Source of the DNA: Hyphomicrobiales bacterium | GTDB lineage: Bacteria > Pseudomonadota > Alphaproteobacteria > Rhizobiales > Rhizobiaceae | NCBI GenBank assembly: GCA_900472175.1 | Contig: UCHD01000012.1 | Location: forward strand, 108,189 to 172,188 | Reading direction: 5' to 3' | Length of the DNA stretch: 64,000 bases | In this document: positions 44,443 to 52,695 of the stretch, in pieces | How the letters are laid out: each line of letters opens with the position of its first letter | Position numbering within the stretch: position 1 is the stretch's first letter | Notes under the pieces: model-generated | What the model saw: only the letters and a program-made list of their open reading frames with translations | What the model was told of the DNA's origin: nothing | Databases searched by the model: none | Translations under genes and position numbers: made by a program

Positions 44443-46440
44443 TCAGCGAGCCCGTGTCTTGATCAGCTCGACCAGCCCCATCTTCTCCGCGATGGTGAGA
44501 GAGCCCTGCATTGAAAGATGTCCACTGTCCCGATAGAGGGCGATGCCCGCCATCGAGGTGTCGCACCCGCCGGAATGGCAGAGCAAAGGGTCGAACCGGA
44601 TAATGTCGATATTGGCGCTGCCGCTGACGGCGTCGAGGACCTCAAGGACTGATTTTCGAGTTCTTTCATAGGACGCCTGATTGATCCTGCACCCGTTCAT
44701 CACGCCGAGGATGGGAAGGCCGCGTTGCAGCCTTTCCGTGCATCTGCCGATATCAAGTCCGCTTTGCGGGGGCGGCGCCACGATAACGATCTTTTTTCCG
44801 GCGGCGCGAACCGCGTCGATCGTCGCCTTTAGGCCATCAATGGCGAATTTCTCTCGCGCGTCTTCAAGCGGGCGGGGCAGATTGGCGTTCTTCCGCTCCA
44901 GGATTTGAAACTGACTTGCGTCCACATATTGAGAGAGCAGGCTGGATAGCACGACGACTTTGATCGACTTGGTCTTTTGCAGATAGGCAAGCACCGAGTC
45001 ATTGAAGGCGATGCAGTTGTATGCCCAATCAACGCCATATGCGCTGTCTTCTTTTTTGGATACTGATGCCAGGCCAAGCATCGGGCCGCATGCGCTGCGT
45101 GTTGCTTGAACAACCCCGCCGGCGTTCATGCCCGGGTCGGCTATGCCGCTCAGCAGATGCATGGCGTAGGAATCGCCCCAGACCATGATCTCGGGCTTCT
45201 CGGATGTCCGGCACTCCGCAATTGGCTCGAAGCTGGTCGTGAACTCGCATTTTTCACTAAGGCCTTGGTTGGGCCGGCGCAGGTCCGCATAATTCGTGGT
45301 TGGCGTTGTTGCAAAGGATGCTCCCCTCGAAAGCAGGAGAACGACGAGGGCTGCGGTAAGGCTTGCCGCAAAAACCTTCATCGGACTGGCGAGCGGCATG
45401 AAGCGCAGCGGTTTTTCTATGGTGCGGTTGAGGATCACCGCCAAAACGACTGACAGCAGCAGAAGGCCCGCGCGCCAGATAAGTGGCGGGTGTTCATTGC
45501 CTGCTTCGCCCAGCCACGCATTGTTCAAAAACGCAAACAGGGGCCAGTGAACGAGATAGAGTGAGTAGGAGATATCTCCGAATTTCCCCATGATGCCGAT
45601 GATGCGCGATACTGCCAGCGCGGGGTGTTTCCTGAGAATGATCACCACGGTTGCAACGCAGATGGCGAGCGCATTCAAACCGGGATGGCGCCCAAGCTCC
45701 GGTGCAAAGGGCAGGACCAAAAGACAAACGACGGCTGGCCAGAAAGCGGATTTGAGCCATCGTGACAGAGCGCCGCTGTTCATGGTGACGAGTGCGCCAT
45801 AGGAGCCGATGCCTAGCTCCCAGGCGCGTGTTGGCAACAGGTAAAAGGCTGCGGCCGGATTTTTCTGGGCGAGCAGCCAGCAAAACGCCAGACTCGCGAC
45901 AATCACAACCATCGTCGCCATTTTCCAAAACCGGCGGGGCAGCAGATAGAGGGTTATCGGAAGCAGGAAATAGTATTGTTCCTCGATAGCGAGGGACCAG
46001 ATGTGCAGCAGCGGCTTGAGCTCCGAGGCGCCCTCGAAATATCCGGATTGTCTCAGCAGGCTGAAATTTGCGGTGAAGGTCAAGGCGCCGACAAGTTGCC
46101 GCTGGAAGTCCCGCATCTCGCTTGATGCCAGAAAGAAGGGAGCGAGGAGTGCTGCGCCCAGAAATGTCGCATAGGCTGCCGGCAGCAATCGCTTGGCGCG
46201 GCGGACATAGAATGTCCAAAGATTGAACGTGCCGCCCTGAATTCCGTCCCTGATGAGGCCTGTGATGAGAAAGCCCGAAATCACGAAGAATACGTCGACG
46301 CCCAGGAAGCCACCTTGGGTAAAGCCTATATTGGCGTGATAGAAAAGGACGACCAGAACCGCAAAGCCGCGCAGGGCCTGAATGTCGGCACGATTCTTCT
46401 GGTCGTGACCAAGGACGTGGTGAATGGAAGAGGAATGCAC
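44443..46440 (-). CDS. Acyltransferase 3 with C-terminal SGNH domain (OafA/YrhL-like)
   Basis: A 665-aa membrane protein. The N-terminal half (about 1-370) is an acyltransferase 3 domain with about ten TM helices; ADIQALRGFAVLVVLFYHA carries the conserved R.....VL.YH motif, and GGFLGVDVFFVISGFLI follows. The C-terminal half (about 405-665) is an extracytoplasmic SGNH hydrolase: the Ser is in IMVWGDSYAMHL (GDSYA) and Asp/His are in YRDSGHLSMQG (DxxH). Such fusions O-acetylate LPS O-antigen or exopolysaccharide. No polysaccharide genes are adjacent, so the target is unknown. Confidence 0.9.
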   Translation of the reverse strand: MHSSSIHHVLGHDQKNRADIQALRGFAVLVVLFYHANIGFTQGGFLGVDVFFVISGFLITGLIRDGIQGGTFNLWTFYVRRAKRLLPAAYATFLGAALLAPFFLASSEMRDFQRQLVGALTFTANFSLLRQSGYFEGASELKPLLHIWSLAIEEQYYFLLPITLYLLPRRFWKMATMVVIVASLAFCWLLAQKNPAAAFYLLPTRAWELGIGSYGALVTMNSGALSRWLKSAFWPAVVCLLVLPFAPELGRHPGLNALAICVATVVIILRKHPALAVSRIIGIMGKFGDISYSLYLVHWPLFAFLNNAWLGEAGNEHPPLIWRAGLLLLSVVLAVILNRTIEKPLRFMPLASPMKVFAASLTAALVVLLLSRGASFATTPTTNYADLRRPNQGLSEKCEFTTSFEPIAECRTSEKPEIMVWGDSYAMHLLSGIADPGMNAGGVVQATRSACGPMLGLASVSKKEDSAYGVDWAYNCIAFNDSVLAYLQKTKSIKVVVLSSLLSQYVDASQFQILERKNANLPRPLEDAREKFAIDGLKATIDAVRAAGKKIVIVAPPPQSGLDIGRCTERLQRGLPILGVMNGCRINQASYERTRKSVLEVLDAVSGSANIDIIRFDPLLCHSGGCDTSMAGIALYRDSGHLSMQGSLTIAEKMGLVELIKTRAR

Positions 46441-46644
46441 TGTACGTTAACCTTGGCCGATGATGCGGCCCTTCTACTTGACCGGCTCCCCAGTGTTGTC
46501 AATTGCAATCACCGACGGCAAGGCTGGATAAACGGCGCGCCGCCGTTTCCACCGGCACGCAATGCTCCCACCGCCAAAAATCTTTTCAGAAACGACACAT
46601 CATTCTTGACTTCCGGGCCTGTCCGCAATATCCACGCCGGCAGG

Positions 46645-46690
46645 CCACCTCTCCCTAACGAGAGGCTTTCTATCTGGAAGGATAGCTTTG
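46645..46690 (+). promoter_or_regulatory. serC-type RNA leader motif
   Basis: Two hairpins precede the serC start. CCTCTC (46648-46653) pairs with GAGAGG (46660-46665). CTATC (46670-46674) pairs with GATAG (46681-46685), and its loop TGGAAG holds the Shine-Dalgarno (GGAAGGA). I recognise the arrangement as the serC RNA motif predicted upstream of serC-serA in alphaproteobacteria. Placing the ribosome site in the loop and stem suggests translational control. The ligand, if any, is unknown. Confidence 0.7.
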
Positions 46691-47869
46691 ATGACGACCC
46701 CTGCGACACCGGAATTGCGTCCGGCAAATACCCATTTTTCTTCTGGTCCCTGCTCCAAGCGCCCCGGTTGGTCGCTTGATGCGCTCTCTGATGCGGCCCT
46801 TGGGCGCTCGCACCGTGCCAAGGTTGGCAAGAGCAAGCTGAAGCAGGCGATCGATCTCACCCGTGAAATTCTGCAGGTTCCGGCGGATTACCGCATCGGC
46901 ATCGTGCCTGCCTCCGATACCGGAGCTGTCGAGATGGCGCTGTGGTCGCTGCTTGGCCCGCGTGGCGTTGACATGGTTGCCTGGGAAAGCTTCGGCTCCG
47001 GCTGGGTTTCCGATGTCGTCAAGGAGCTGAAGCTCCCCGATACCCGCAAATTTGTTGCCGATTACGGCAAGCTCGTCGATTTCACCCAGGTCGATTTTGA
47101 CCGCGATGTCGTCTTCACCTGGAACGGCACCACGTCGGGTGTCCGCGTTGCCAATGCCGATTTCATTCCTGCCGACCGCAAGGGCCTGACGATCTGTGAC
47201 GCGACATCGGCCGCGTTTGCGCAGGATCTCGACTTCACCAAGCTCGATGTCGTCACCTTCTCCTGGCAGAAGGTTCTGGGCGGCGAGGGCGCGCATGGCA
47301 TCCTCATCCTCAGCCCACGCGCTGTCGAGCGGCTGGAAAGCTATGAGCCGGCCTGGCCGCTGCCGAAGATCTTCCGCATGACAAAGGGCGGCAAGATCAT
47401 CGAAGGCATCTTCCAGGGCGAGACGATCAATACGCCGTCGATGCTCTGCGTCGAGGACTATATCGATGCGCTCAACTGGGCCAAGCAGCTTGGCGGCCTC
47501 AAGGCGCTGATCGCCCGTGCCGATGCCAATGCGCAGGCCATCCATGACTTCGTCGCCAAGACGGACTGGATCGCCAACCTGGCGGTCGATCCGGCAACGC
47601 AGTCCAATACCTCGGTCTGCCTCAAGATCGTCGACAAGGACGTGGCAGCACTTGATGCTGCCGGTCAGGACGCTTTTGCCAAGGGCATGGTCGCCCTTCT
47701 TGAAAAGCAGGGTGTTGCGCTCGATATCGGCGCCTATCGCGATGCGCCGTCCGGTTTCCGTATCTGGGCCGGTGCGACGATCGAGACTTCGGACATCAAG
47801 GCACTGATGCCCTGGTTCGACTGGGCGTTTGCGACCCAGAAAGCGACGCTGTCTCAAGCGGCGGCCTAA
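46691..47869 (+). CDS. serC: Phosphoserine aminotransferase
   Basis: A 392-aa PLP enzyme, second step of serine synthesis from 3-phosphoglycerate. It shows [19 protein letters not shown] at the N-terminus, [21 protein letters not shown], and the PLP lysine in [14 protein letters not shown] (about residue 195). [14 protein letters not shown] follows. This longer form of SerC is the alphaproteobacterial type. I chose ATG 46691 directly after the leader hairpins; a TTG one codon earlier is possible. serA follows 76 bp downstream. Confidence 0.93.
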   Translation: MTTPATPELRPANTHFSSGPCSKRPGWSLDALSDAALGRSHRAKVGKSKLKQAIDLTREILQVPADYRIGIVPASDTGAVEMALWSLLGPRGVDMVAWESFGSGWVSDVVKELKLPDTRKFVADYGKLVDFTQVDFDRDVVFTWNGTTSGVRVANADFIPADRKGLTICDATSAAFAQDLDFTKLDVVTFSWQKVLGGEGAHGILILSPRAVERLESYEPAWPLPKIFRMTKGGKIIEGIFQGETINTPSMLCVEDYIDALNWAKQLGGLKALIARADANAQAIHDFVAKTDWIANLAVDPATQSNTSVCLKIVDKDVAALDAAGQDAFAKGMVALLEKQGVALDIGAYRDAPSGFRIWAGATIETSDIKALMPWFDWAFATQKATLSQAAA

Positions 47870-47877
47870 CCGGCTTA

Positions 47878-47900
47878 GACCGCGCCAACAGGGCGCGGTC
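47878..47900 (+). terminator. Hairpin between serC and serA
   Basis: GACCGCGCC (47878-47886) pairs with GGCGCGGTC (47892-47900). No T-run follows (CCTCCTC), so it is more likely an mRNA-stabilising or attenuating structure within a serC-serA transcript than a true terminator. Confidence 0.45.
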
Positions 47901-47945
47901 CTCCTCATCAATCAGAATTTTTGACGAAACCAATGGAGGCCTCTC

Positions 47946-49541
47946 ATGGCACCTCGCGTACTCGTATCCGATGAACTGTCGGAAACTGCCGTCCAGATTT
48001 TTCGCGATCGCGGCGTCGACGTCGATTTCCAGCCGCAGCTCGGCAAGGACAAGGAAAAGCTTGCCGCGATCATCGGCAATTATGATGGTCTCGCCATCCG
48101 CTCCGCCACCAAGGCGACGGAGAAGCTGATTGCCGCCGCGACCAACCTCAAGGTCATCGGCCGCGCCGGCATCGGCGTCGACAATGTCGATATCCCGGCC
48201 GCCTCGCGCCGCGGTATCATCGTCATGAACACGCCGTTCGGCAATTCGATCACCACGGCCGAACATGCCATTGCGCTGATGTTCGCCGTCGCCCGCCAGC
48301 TGCCACAGGCCGATACGTCGACCCAGGCCGGCAAGTGGGAAAAGTCGAAGTTCATGGGTGTCGAGATTACCGGCAAGACGCTCGGCGTCATCGGTGCCGG
48401 CAATATCGGCGGCATCGTCTGCGCCCGTGCCATCGGCCTGAAGATGCACGTGCTGGCCTACGACCCCTTCCTGTCCAAGGAGCGGGCCGAGGAAATGGGT
48501 GTGACCAAGGTCGAGCTGGACGAGCTGCTTGCCCAGGCTGATTTCATCACCCTGCACGTACCGATGACCGACAAGACGCGCGGCATCCTCAACCGCGAAG
48601 CACTGGCCAAGACCAAGCCTGGCGTGCGCATCATCAACTGCGCCCGTGGCGGCCTGGTCGACGAGCAGGCGCTCGCTGATGCCATCAAGTCCGGCCATGT
48701 TGCCGGTGCCGGTTTCGACGTGTTCGAGGTTGAGCCCGCAACGGAAAGCCCGCTGTTCGGCCTGCCGAACGTCGTCTGCACACCGCATCTGGGCGCTTCC
48801 ACTACGGAAGCACAGGAGAACGTCGCGCTGCAGGTGGCCGAGCAGATGTCGGATTACCTCGTCAAGGGTGCCGTCTCCAACGCCATCAACATGCCGTCGA
48901 TCACCGCTGAAGAAGCGCCGATCCTGAAGCCGTTCATCCGGCTGGCCGATGTTCTCGGTGCCTTCGTTGGTCAGGTCACGGAAAGCGCGATCAAGGAAAT
49001 CGAGATCCTGTTTGACGGATCGACCGCCGGCATGAACACCAAGGCGCTGACGAGTGCAGCCCTTGCCGGGATCATCCGCAGCCAGGTTTCCGACGTCAAC
49101 ATGGTTTCGGCGCCTGTCATGATCAAGGAAAAGGGCATCATCCTGTCCGAGGTCAAGCGCGACAAGACGGGCGTTTTCGATGGCTATATCAAGCTGACGG
49201 TGACGACGGCCAACCAGACGCGTTCGGTTGCCGGTACGGTGTTCTCCGATGGCAAGCCGCGCTTCATCCAGATCAAGGACATCAACCTCGATGCCGATGT
49301 CGGCAATCACATGGTCTACATCACCAACACCGACGTTCCCGGTATGATCGGCTTCATCGGCATGACGCTGGGTGATGCAGGTGTGAACATCGCAAACTTC
49401 CAGCTCGGCCGTCACGGCGCAGGCTCGGATGCTATCGCGCTGCTCTATGTCGATGGTGCAGTGTCGGAAAATGTGCTCGACAAGCTGCGTGCCAACCCGG
49501 CGATCCGGGCAGCCAAGCCGCTGGTCTTCAACGTCGACTAA
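47946..49541 (+). CDS. serA: D-3-phosphoglycerate dehydrogenase
   Basis: A 531-aa long-form (type I) PGDH catalysing the first step of serine synthesis. The N-terminal substrate part is split around the NAD domain (LGVIGAGNIGGIVCARA). The catalytic Arg/Glu/His set is in INCARGGLVDEQAL, FDVFEVEP and NVVCTPHLGAST. The regulatory part includes an allosteric substrate-binding domain and a C-terminal ACT domain (MVYITNTDVPGMIGFIGMTLGDAGVNIANFQLGR), so serine feedback is possible. It shares the leader-controlled serC transcript or has its own promoter in the 76-bp gap. Confidence 0.95.
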   Translation: MAPRVLVSDELSETAVQIFRDRGVDVDFQPQLGKDKEKLAAIIGNYDGLAIRSATKATEKLIAAATNLKVIGRAGIGVDNVDIPAASRRGIIVMNTPFGNSITTAEHAIALMFAVARQLPQADTSTQAGKWEKSKFMGVEITGKTLGVIGAGNIGGIVCARAIGLKMHVLAYDPFLSKERAEEMGVTKVELDELLAQADFITLHVPMTDKTRGILNREALAKTKPGVRIINCARGGLVDEQALADAIKSGHVAGAGFDVFEVEPATESPLFGLPNVVCTPHLGASTTEAQENVALQVAEQMSDYLVKGAVSNAINMPSITAEEAPILKPFIRLADVLGAFVGQVTESAIKEIEILFDGSTAGMNTKALTSAALAGIIRSQVSDVNMVSAPVMIKEKGIILSEVKRDKTGVFDGYIKLTVTTANQTRSVAGTVFSDGKPRFIQIKDINLDADVGNHMVYITNTDVPGMIGFIGMTLGDAGVNIANFQLGRHGAGSDAIALLYVDGAVSENVLDKLRANPAIRAAKPLVFNVD

Positions 49542-49563
49542 CGTTCTCCGGCCATCAGTCATT

Positions 49564-49602
49564 CAAGGGGCATGCCGCGCTTCAGGCGCGGCATGCCCCT
49601 TG
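49564..49602 (+). terminator. Long perfect hairpin after serA
   Basis: A 17-bp perfect stem (49564-49580 with 49586-49602; core AAGGGGCATGCCGCG) encloses a five-base loop TTCAG. Only TTCATTTC follows, so it is a strong structure without a classic T-run. It probably ends the serCA transcript and protects its 3' end. Confidence 0.65.
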
Positions 49603-49651
49603 TTCATTTCCGCATTTTTCGCCGTCAGCCTGCAGGTTTTGCGTTTTTCCC

Positions 49652-50149
49652 ATGACCAGTTTCACGTTTCGCAAAGCCAGTTCGAGTGATCTCGACGGTG
49701 TCCTGTCCGTTCAGGCGGTTGTTTTCCCCGCATTCCAGGAGGCTAAGGCTACTTTTGCGGAGCGTTTAAGGCTCTATCCGGATGGATTTTTCGTCGTGGA
49801 AGAAGGCGGCGATATCAAGGGATATCTGGTTTCCTATCCCGTTCGCCGCCCCGAGCCGCCGCCGCTCGATACCCTGATCGGTGCCATATCCCCCGACTGT
49901 GACGCCTACTATGTGCATGATCTGTCGCTGTTGCCGGCGATGCGCGGGCGCGGTGCGGCAGTTGCCATGATAGAAGCAATGACCGGGGTTGCCCGAAATG
50001 CGGGCTTTACCGCCATGGTACTGACTGCCGTGGGCGGTGCCGATATCTTTTGGCGCCGGTTCGGTTTCGCCACTGTGTCCGTGCCAGCGCTTGAAGCGCG
50101 TCTTCTCGCCTATGGCGCGGACGCTGTGTATATGGAGCGGTCTTTCTGA
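49652..50149 (+). CDS. GNAT family N-acetyltransferase
   Basis: A 165-aa acetyltransferase. It begins MTSFTFRKASSSDLDGVLSVQ (R.A...D...); YYVHDLSLLPAMRGRGAAVAMIEAMTGVAR contains the acetyl-CoA loop (LPAMRGRGAA, a Q/RxxGxA form), and GADIFWRRFGFATV is the C-terminal motif. The substrate is unknown. It is 110 bp after serA, past the long hairpin, so it is probably separately transcribed. Confidence 0.87.
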   Translation: MTSFTFRKASSSDLDGVLSVQAVVFPAFQEAKATFAERLRLYPDGFFVVEEGGDIKGYLVSYPVRRPEPPPLDTLIGAISPDCDAYYVHDLSLLPAMRGRGAAVAMIEAMTGVARNAGFTAMVLTAVGGADIFWRRFGFATVSVPALEARLLAYGADAVYMERSF

Positions 50150-50162
50150 TCGCGCCTGCGCG

Positions 50163-51053
50163 TCAAATCTTCGGGCGTCCCTTTTCCGCCACCGCAATGC
50201 CGCCCAGCACAAGCGCCATCGCGATAATGTGGAAGGTTTGCAGCGCCTCGCCGATCAGCGCGATCGACAGCAGCGTGCCGAAGATCGGAATGGTGTTGAT
50301 GAACAGGCCCGCCCGGTTGGGGCCGATCAGTTCGACACCGCGCACGTAGAGGATTTGCGAGACGAGCGAGGGCAGCAGACCGGCATAGGCAATGATGGCC
50401 CAGCCTTGCGTGTCGGGCCAGATCATCCGTCCGCTCGAAAACTCCCAGATGACCAGCGGAATGCTGCTGACCAATGCCCCAAAGGCTGAGATCGCAATCA
50501 GGCTCTTCCAGTGGATTGCCGGCTTCCAGCGCAGCGCCACCGTATAGCCGGCATAGACGAGGACCGCTGCCATCATCAGCGCATCACCCTGGTTGAGGTC
50601 AAGCGCGAGAAGCGTACTCAGGTCGCCATGCGACGCGGTCAGCGCCACGCCGAACAGCGTCAGCGTAAAGCCGGCGATCTGCGCCATCGAAAAGGCAGTG
50701 CGAAACAGCACGTAGTTCATCACGAAAATCACCATCGGAATGCCGGCCTGCTCGATGACGGCATTAATGGCGCTGGTATATTGCAGGGCCGAATAGAGGA
50801 AAGCGTTGAAAGCGGTGAAGCCGACTGTGCCGTAGCCGAGCAGAAGCAGCCAGTTCTTGCGGATCGCCGGAAAATCGCGGCGGACCTGCGGGGCTGCGAA
50901 GATCAAAAGTACGATGCAGGCGATCACCCAGCGCATGCCTGTCAGCATCATCGGGCTGACATGGCCGATCGCCATCTTTCCGGCTACCGTATTCCCACCC
51001 CAGATCAGGGTGGTGATGCAGAGAATGATGTAGGCTTGCAGATTGACGGGCAC
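50163..51053 (-). CDS. DMT superfamily transporter (EamA)
   Basis: A 296-aa membrane protein with two repeated EamA domains and about ten TM helices. The first repeat starts AYIILCITTLIWGGNTVAGKMAIGHVSP, the second at MMAAVLVYAGYTVALRWKP. The pattern W..N....K fits drug/metabolite exporters of the RhaT/EamA group. The substrate is unknown. It is divergent from purA and convergent with the GNAT gene. Confidence 0.88.
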   Translation of the reverse strand: MPVNLQAYIILCITTLIWGGNTVAGKMAIGHVSPMMLTGMRWVIACIVLLIFAAPQVRRDFPAIRKNWLLLLGYGTVGFTAFNAFLYSALQYTSAINAVIEQAGIPMVIFVMNYVLFRTAFSMAQIAGFTLTLFGVALTASHGDLSTLLALDLNQGDALMMAAVLVYAGYTVALRWKPAIHWKSLIAISAFGALVSSIPLVIWEFSSGRMIWPDTQGWAIIAYAGLLPSLVSQILYVRGVELIGPNRAGLFINTIPIFGTLLSIALIGEALQTFHIIAMALVLGGIAVAEKGRPKI

Positions 51054-51334
51054 GGTATTCCCTGAAGCATAGTATGGCGGCTGCGGTGATGGCGATAAAA
51101 GACAAGCTGCCGTATCGGCCTTTGCTGAGACAGCTTTGTCCGTTATATTGAATCAACCCGGATCGCAGAAGGCAAGCCCGCATTATTGGCCTTCTGAGGG
51201 TTAAATGCGGTCTTTACCATGCAAAAACCCTAAATGCCGGTTTAAACAGGGTCGCTTTCCAAAAAACAAAACAGTATAGATGCGCGGGTTTGAAGACAGC
51301 GCAATCACACGCGCGTGGAAACAGGAAAACTGAA

Positions 51335-52633
51335 ATGACGAATGTCGTGGTGGTCGGATCGCAATGGGGTGACGAAGGCAAGGGCAAGATTGTCGACTGG
51401 CTCTCCGAGCGGGCCGACGTGGTCGTGCGCTTTCAGGGCGGGCACAATGCCGGCCATACCTTGGTCATCGATGGTACCAGCTACAAGCTTTCCCTTCTGC
51501 CGTCGGGCGTGGTTCGTCCCGGCAAGCTCGCCGTCATTGGCAATGGCGTGGTCATCGACCCGCACGCGCTGATCGCGGAAATAGAGAAGCTCGACAAGCA
51601 GGGTGTCACCATCACGCCGGAAAACCTGCGTATCGCCGACAATGCCACGCTGATCCTGTCGCTGCATCGCGAACTGGATGGCATCCGCGAGGATGCTGCC
51701 TCCAATAGCGGCACCAAGATCGGCACGACTCGCCGCGGTATCGGCCCGGCCTACGAAGACAAGGTCGGCCGCCGCGCCATCCGCGTCATGGATCTCGCCG
51801 ATCTCGATACGCTGCCGGCCAAGGTCGATCGGCTGCTTACCCATCACAATGCGCTGCGCCGTGGTCTTGGCGAAGCCGAAGTGAGCCATGAGACGATCAT
51901 GACCGAGCTTTCCTCGGTCGCTGCCCGCGTCCTGCCGTTCATGGAAACCGTCTGGCTGCTGCTCGATCGTCATCGCCGCAAGGGCTCCCGCATCCTGTTC
52001 GAAGGCGCGCAGGGCACGCTGCTTGATATCGATCACGGCACCTATCCTTTCGTCACTTCGTCCAACACGGTGGCCGGGCAGGCCGCCGCCGGTTCCGGCA
52101 TGGGTCCCGGCGCGCTCGGCTATATCCTCGGCATTACCAAGGCCTACACGACCCGCGTCGGCGAAGGTCCGTTCCCGACCGAACTGCACGATGAAATCGG
52201 CCAGTTCCTCGGCGAAAAAGGCCATGAATTCGGCACCGTGACCGGCCGCAAGCGCCGTTGTGGCTGGTTCGACGCGGCCCTCGTCCGTCAGTCGGTTGCC
52301 ACCAATGGCATTACCGGCATCGCGCTGACCAAGCTCGATGTGCTCGATGGTCTCGACGAGCTGAAGATTTGCGTCGGCTATACGCTGGATGGCGTCGAGA
52401 TCGACCATCTGCCGGCCAGCCAAGCACAGCAGGCGCAGGCCAAGCCCGTCTACATCACGCTGGAAGGCTGGAAAGAATCGACCGTTGGTGCCCGCAGCTG
52501 GGCTCAGCTTCCGGCCCAGGCGATCAAATATGTGCGTCAGGTAGAAGAGCTGATTGGAGCGCCGGTGGCGCTGCTTTCCACCAGCCCGGAGCGCGACGAC
52601 ACCATACTTGTGACGGACCCGTTTGAGGACTAG
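51335..52633 (+). CDS. purA: Adenylosuccinate synthetase
   Basis: A 432-aa GTP-dependent enzyme joining IMP and aspartate in AMP synthesis. It starts [23 protein letters not shown] (P-loop GDEGKGK). [44 protein letters not shown] and [11 protein letters not shown] are all present. I chose ATG 51335 because it begins the family; the open frame extends 15 codons upstream without similarity. It has a 281-bp upstream intergenic region with no recognised motif. Confidence 0.96.
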   Translation: MTNVVVVGSQWGDEGKGKIVDWLSERADVVVRFQGGHNAGHTLVIDGTSYKLSLLPSGVVRPGKLAVIGNGVVIDPHALIAEIEKLDKQGVTITPENLRIADNATLILSLHRELDGIREDAASNSGTKIGTTRRGIGPAYEDKVGRRAIRVMDLADLDTLPAKVDRLLTHHNALRRGLGEAEVSHETIMTELSSVAARVLPFMETVWLLLDRHRRKGSRILFEGAQGTLLDIDHGTYPFVTSSNTVAGQAAAGSGMGPGALGYILGITKAYTTRVGEGPFPTELHDEIGQFLGEKGHEFGTVTGRKRRCGWFDAALVRQSVATNGITGIALTKLDVLDGLDELKICVGYTLDGVEIDHLPASQAQQAQAKPVYITLEGWKESTVGARSWAQLPAQAIKYVRQVEELIGAPVALLSTSPERDDTILVTDPFED

Positions 52634-52695
52634 TCTCACGTTTACGACTAGGGAAGAGTTTGGCGTCAACACGCTGATGGTATGAGAAAGTTCTG

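Noticed and set aside
46670..47911. 413-aa minus-strand frame opposite serC
   Set aside because: Shadow of serC, crosses the serC leader and has no domain pattern.
47796..49562. 588-aa minus-strand frame opposite serA
   Set aside because: Antisense shadow; serA is clear on the plus strand and the frame lacks any motif.
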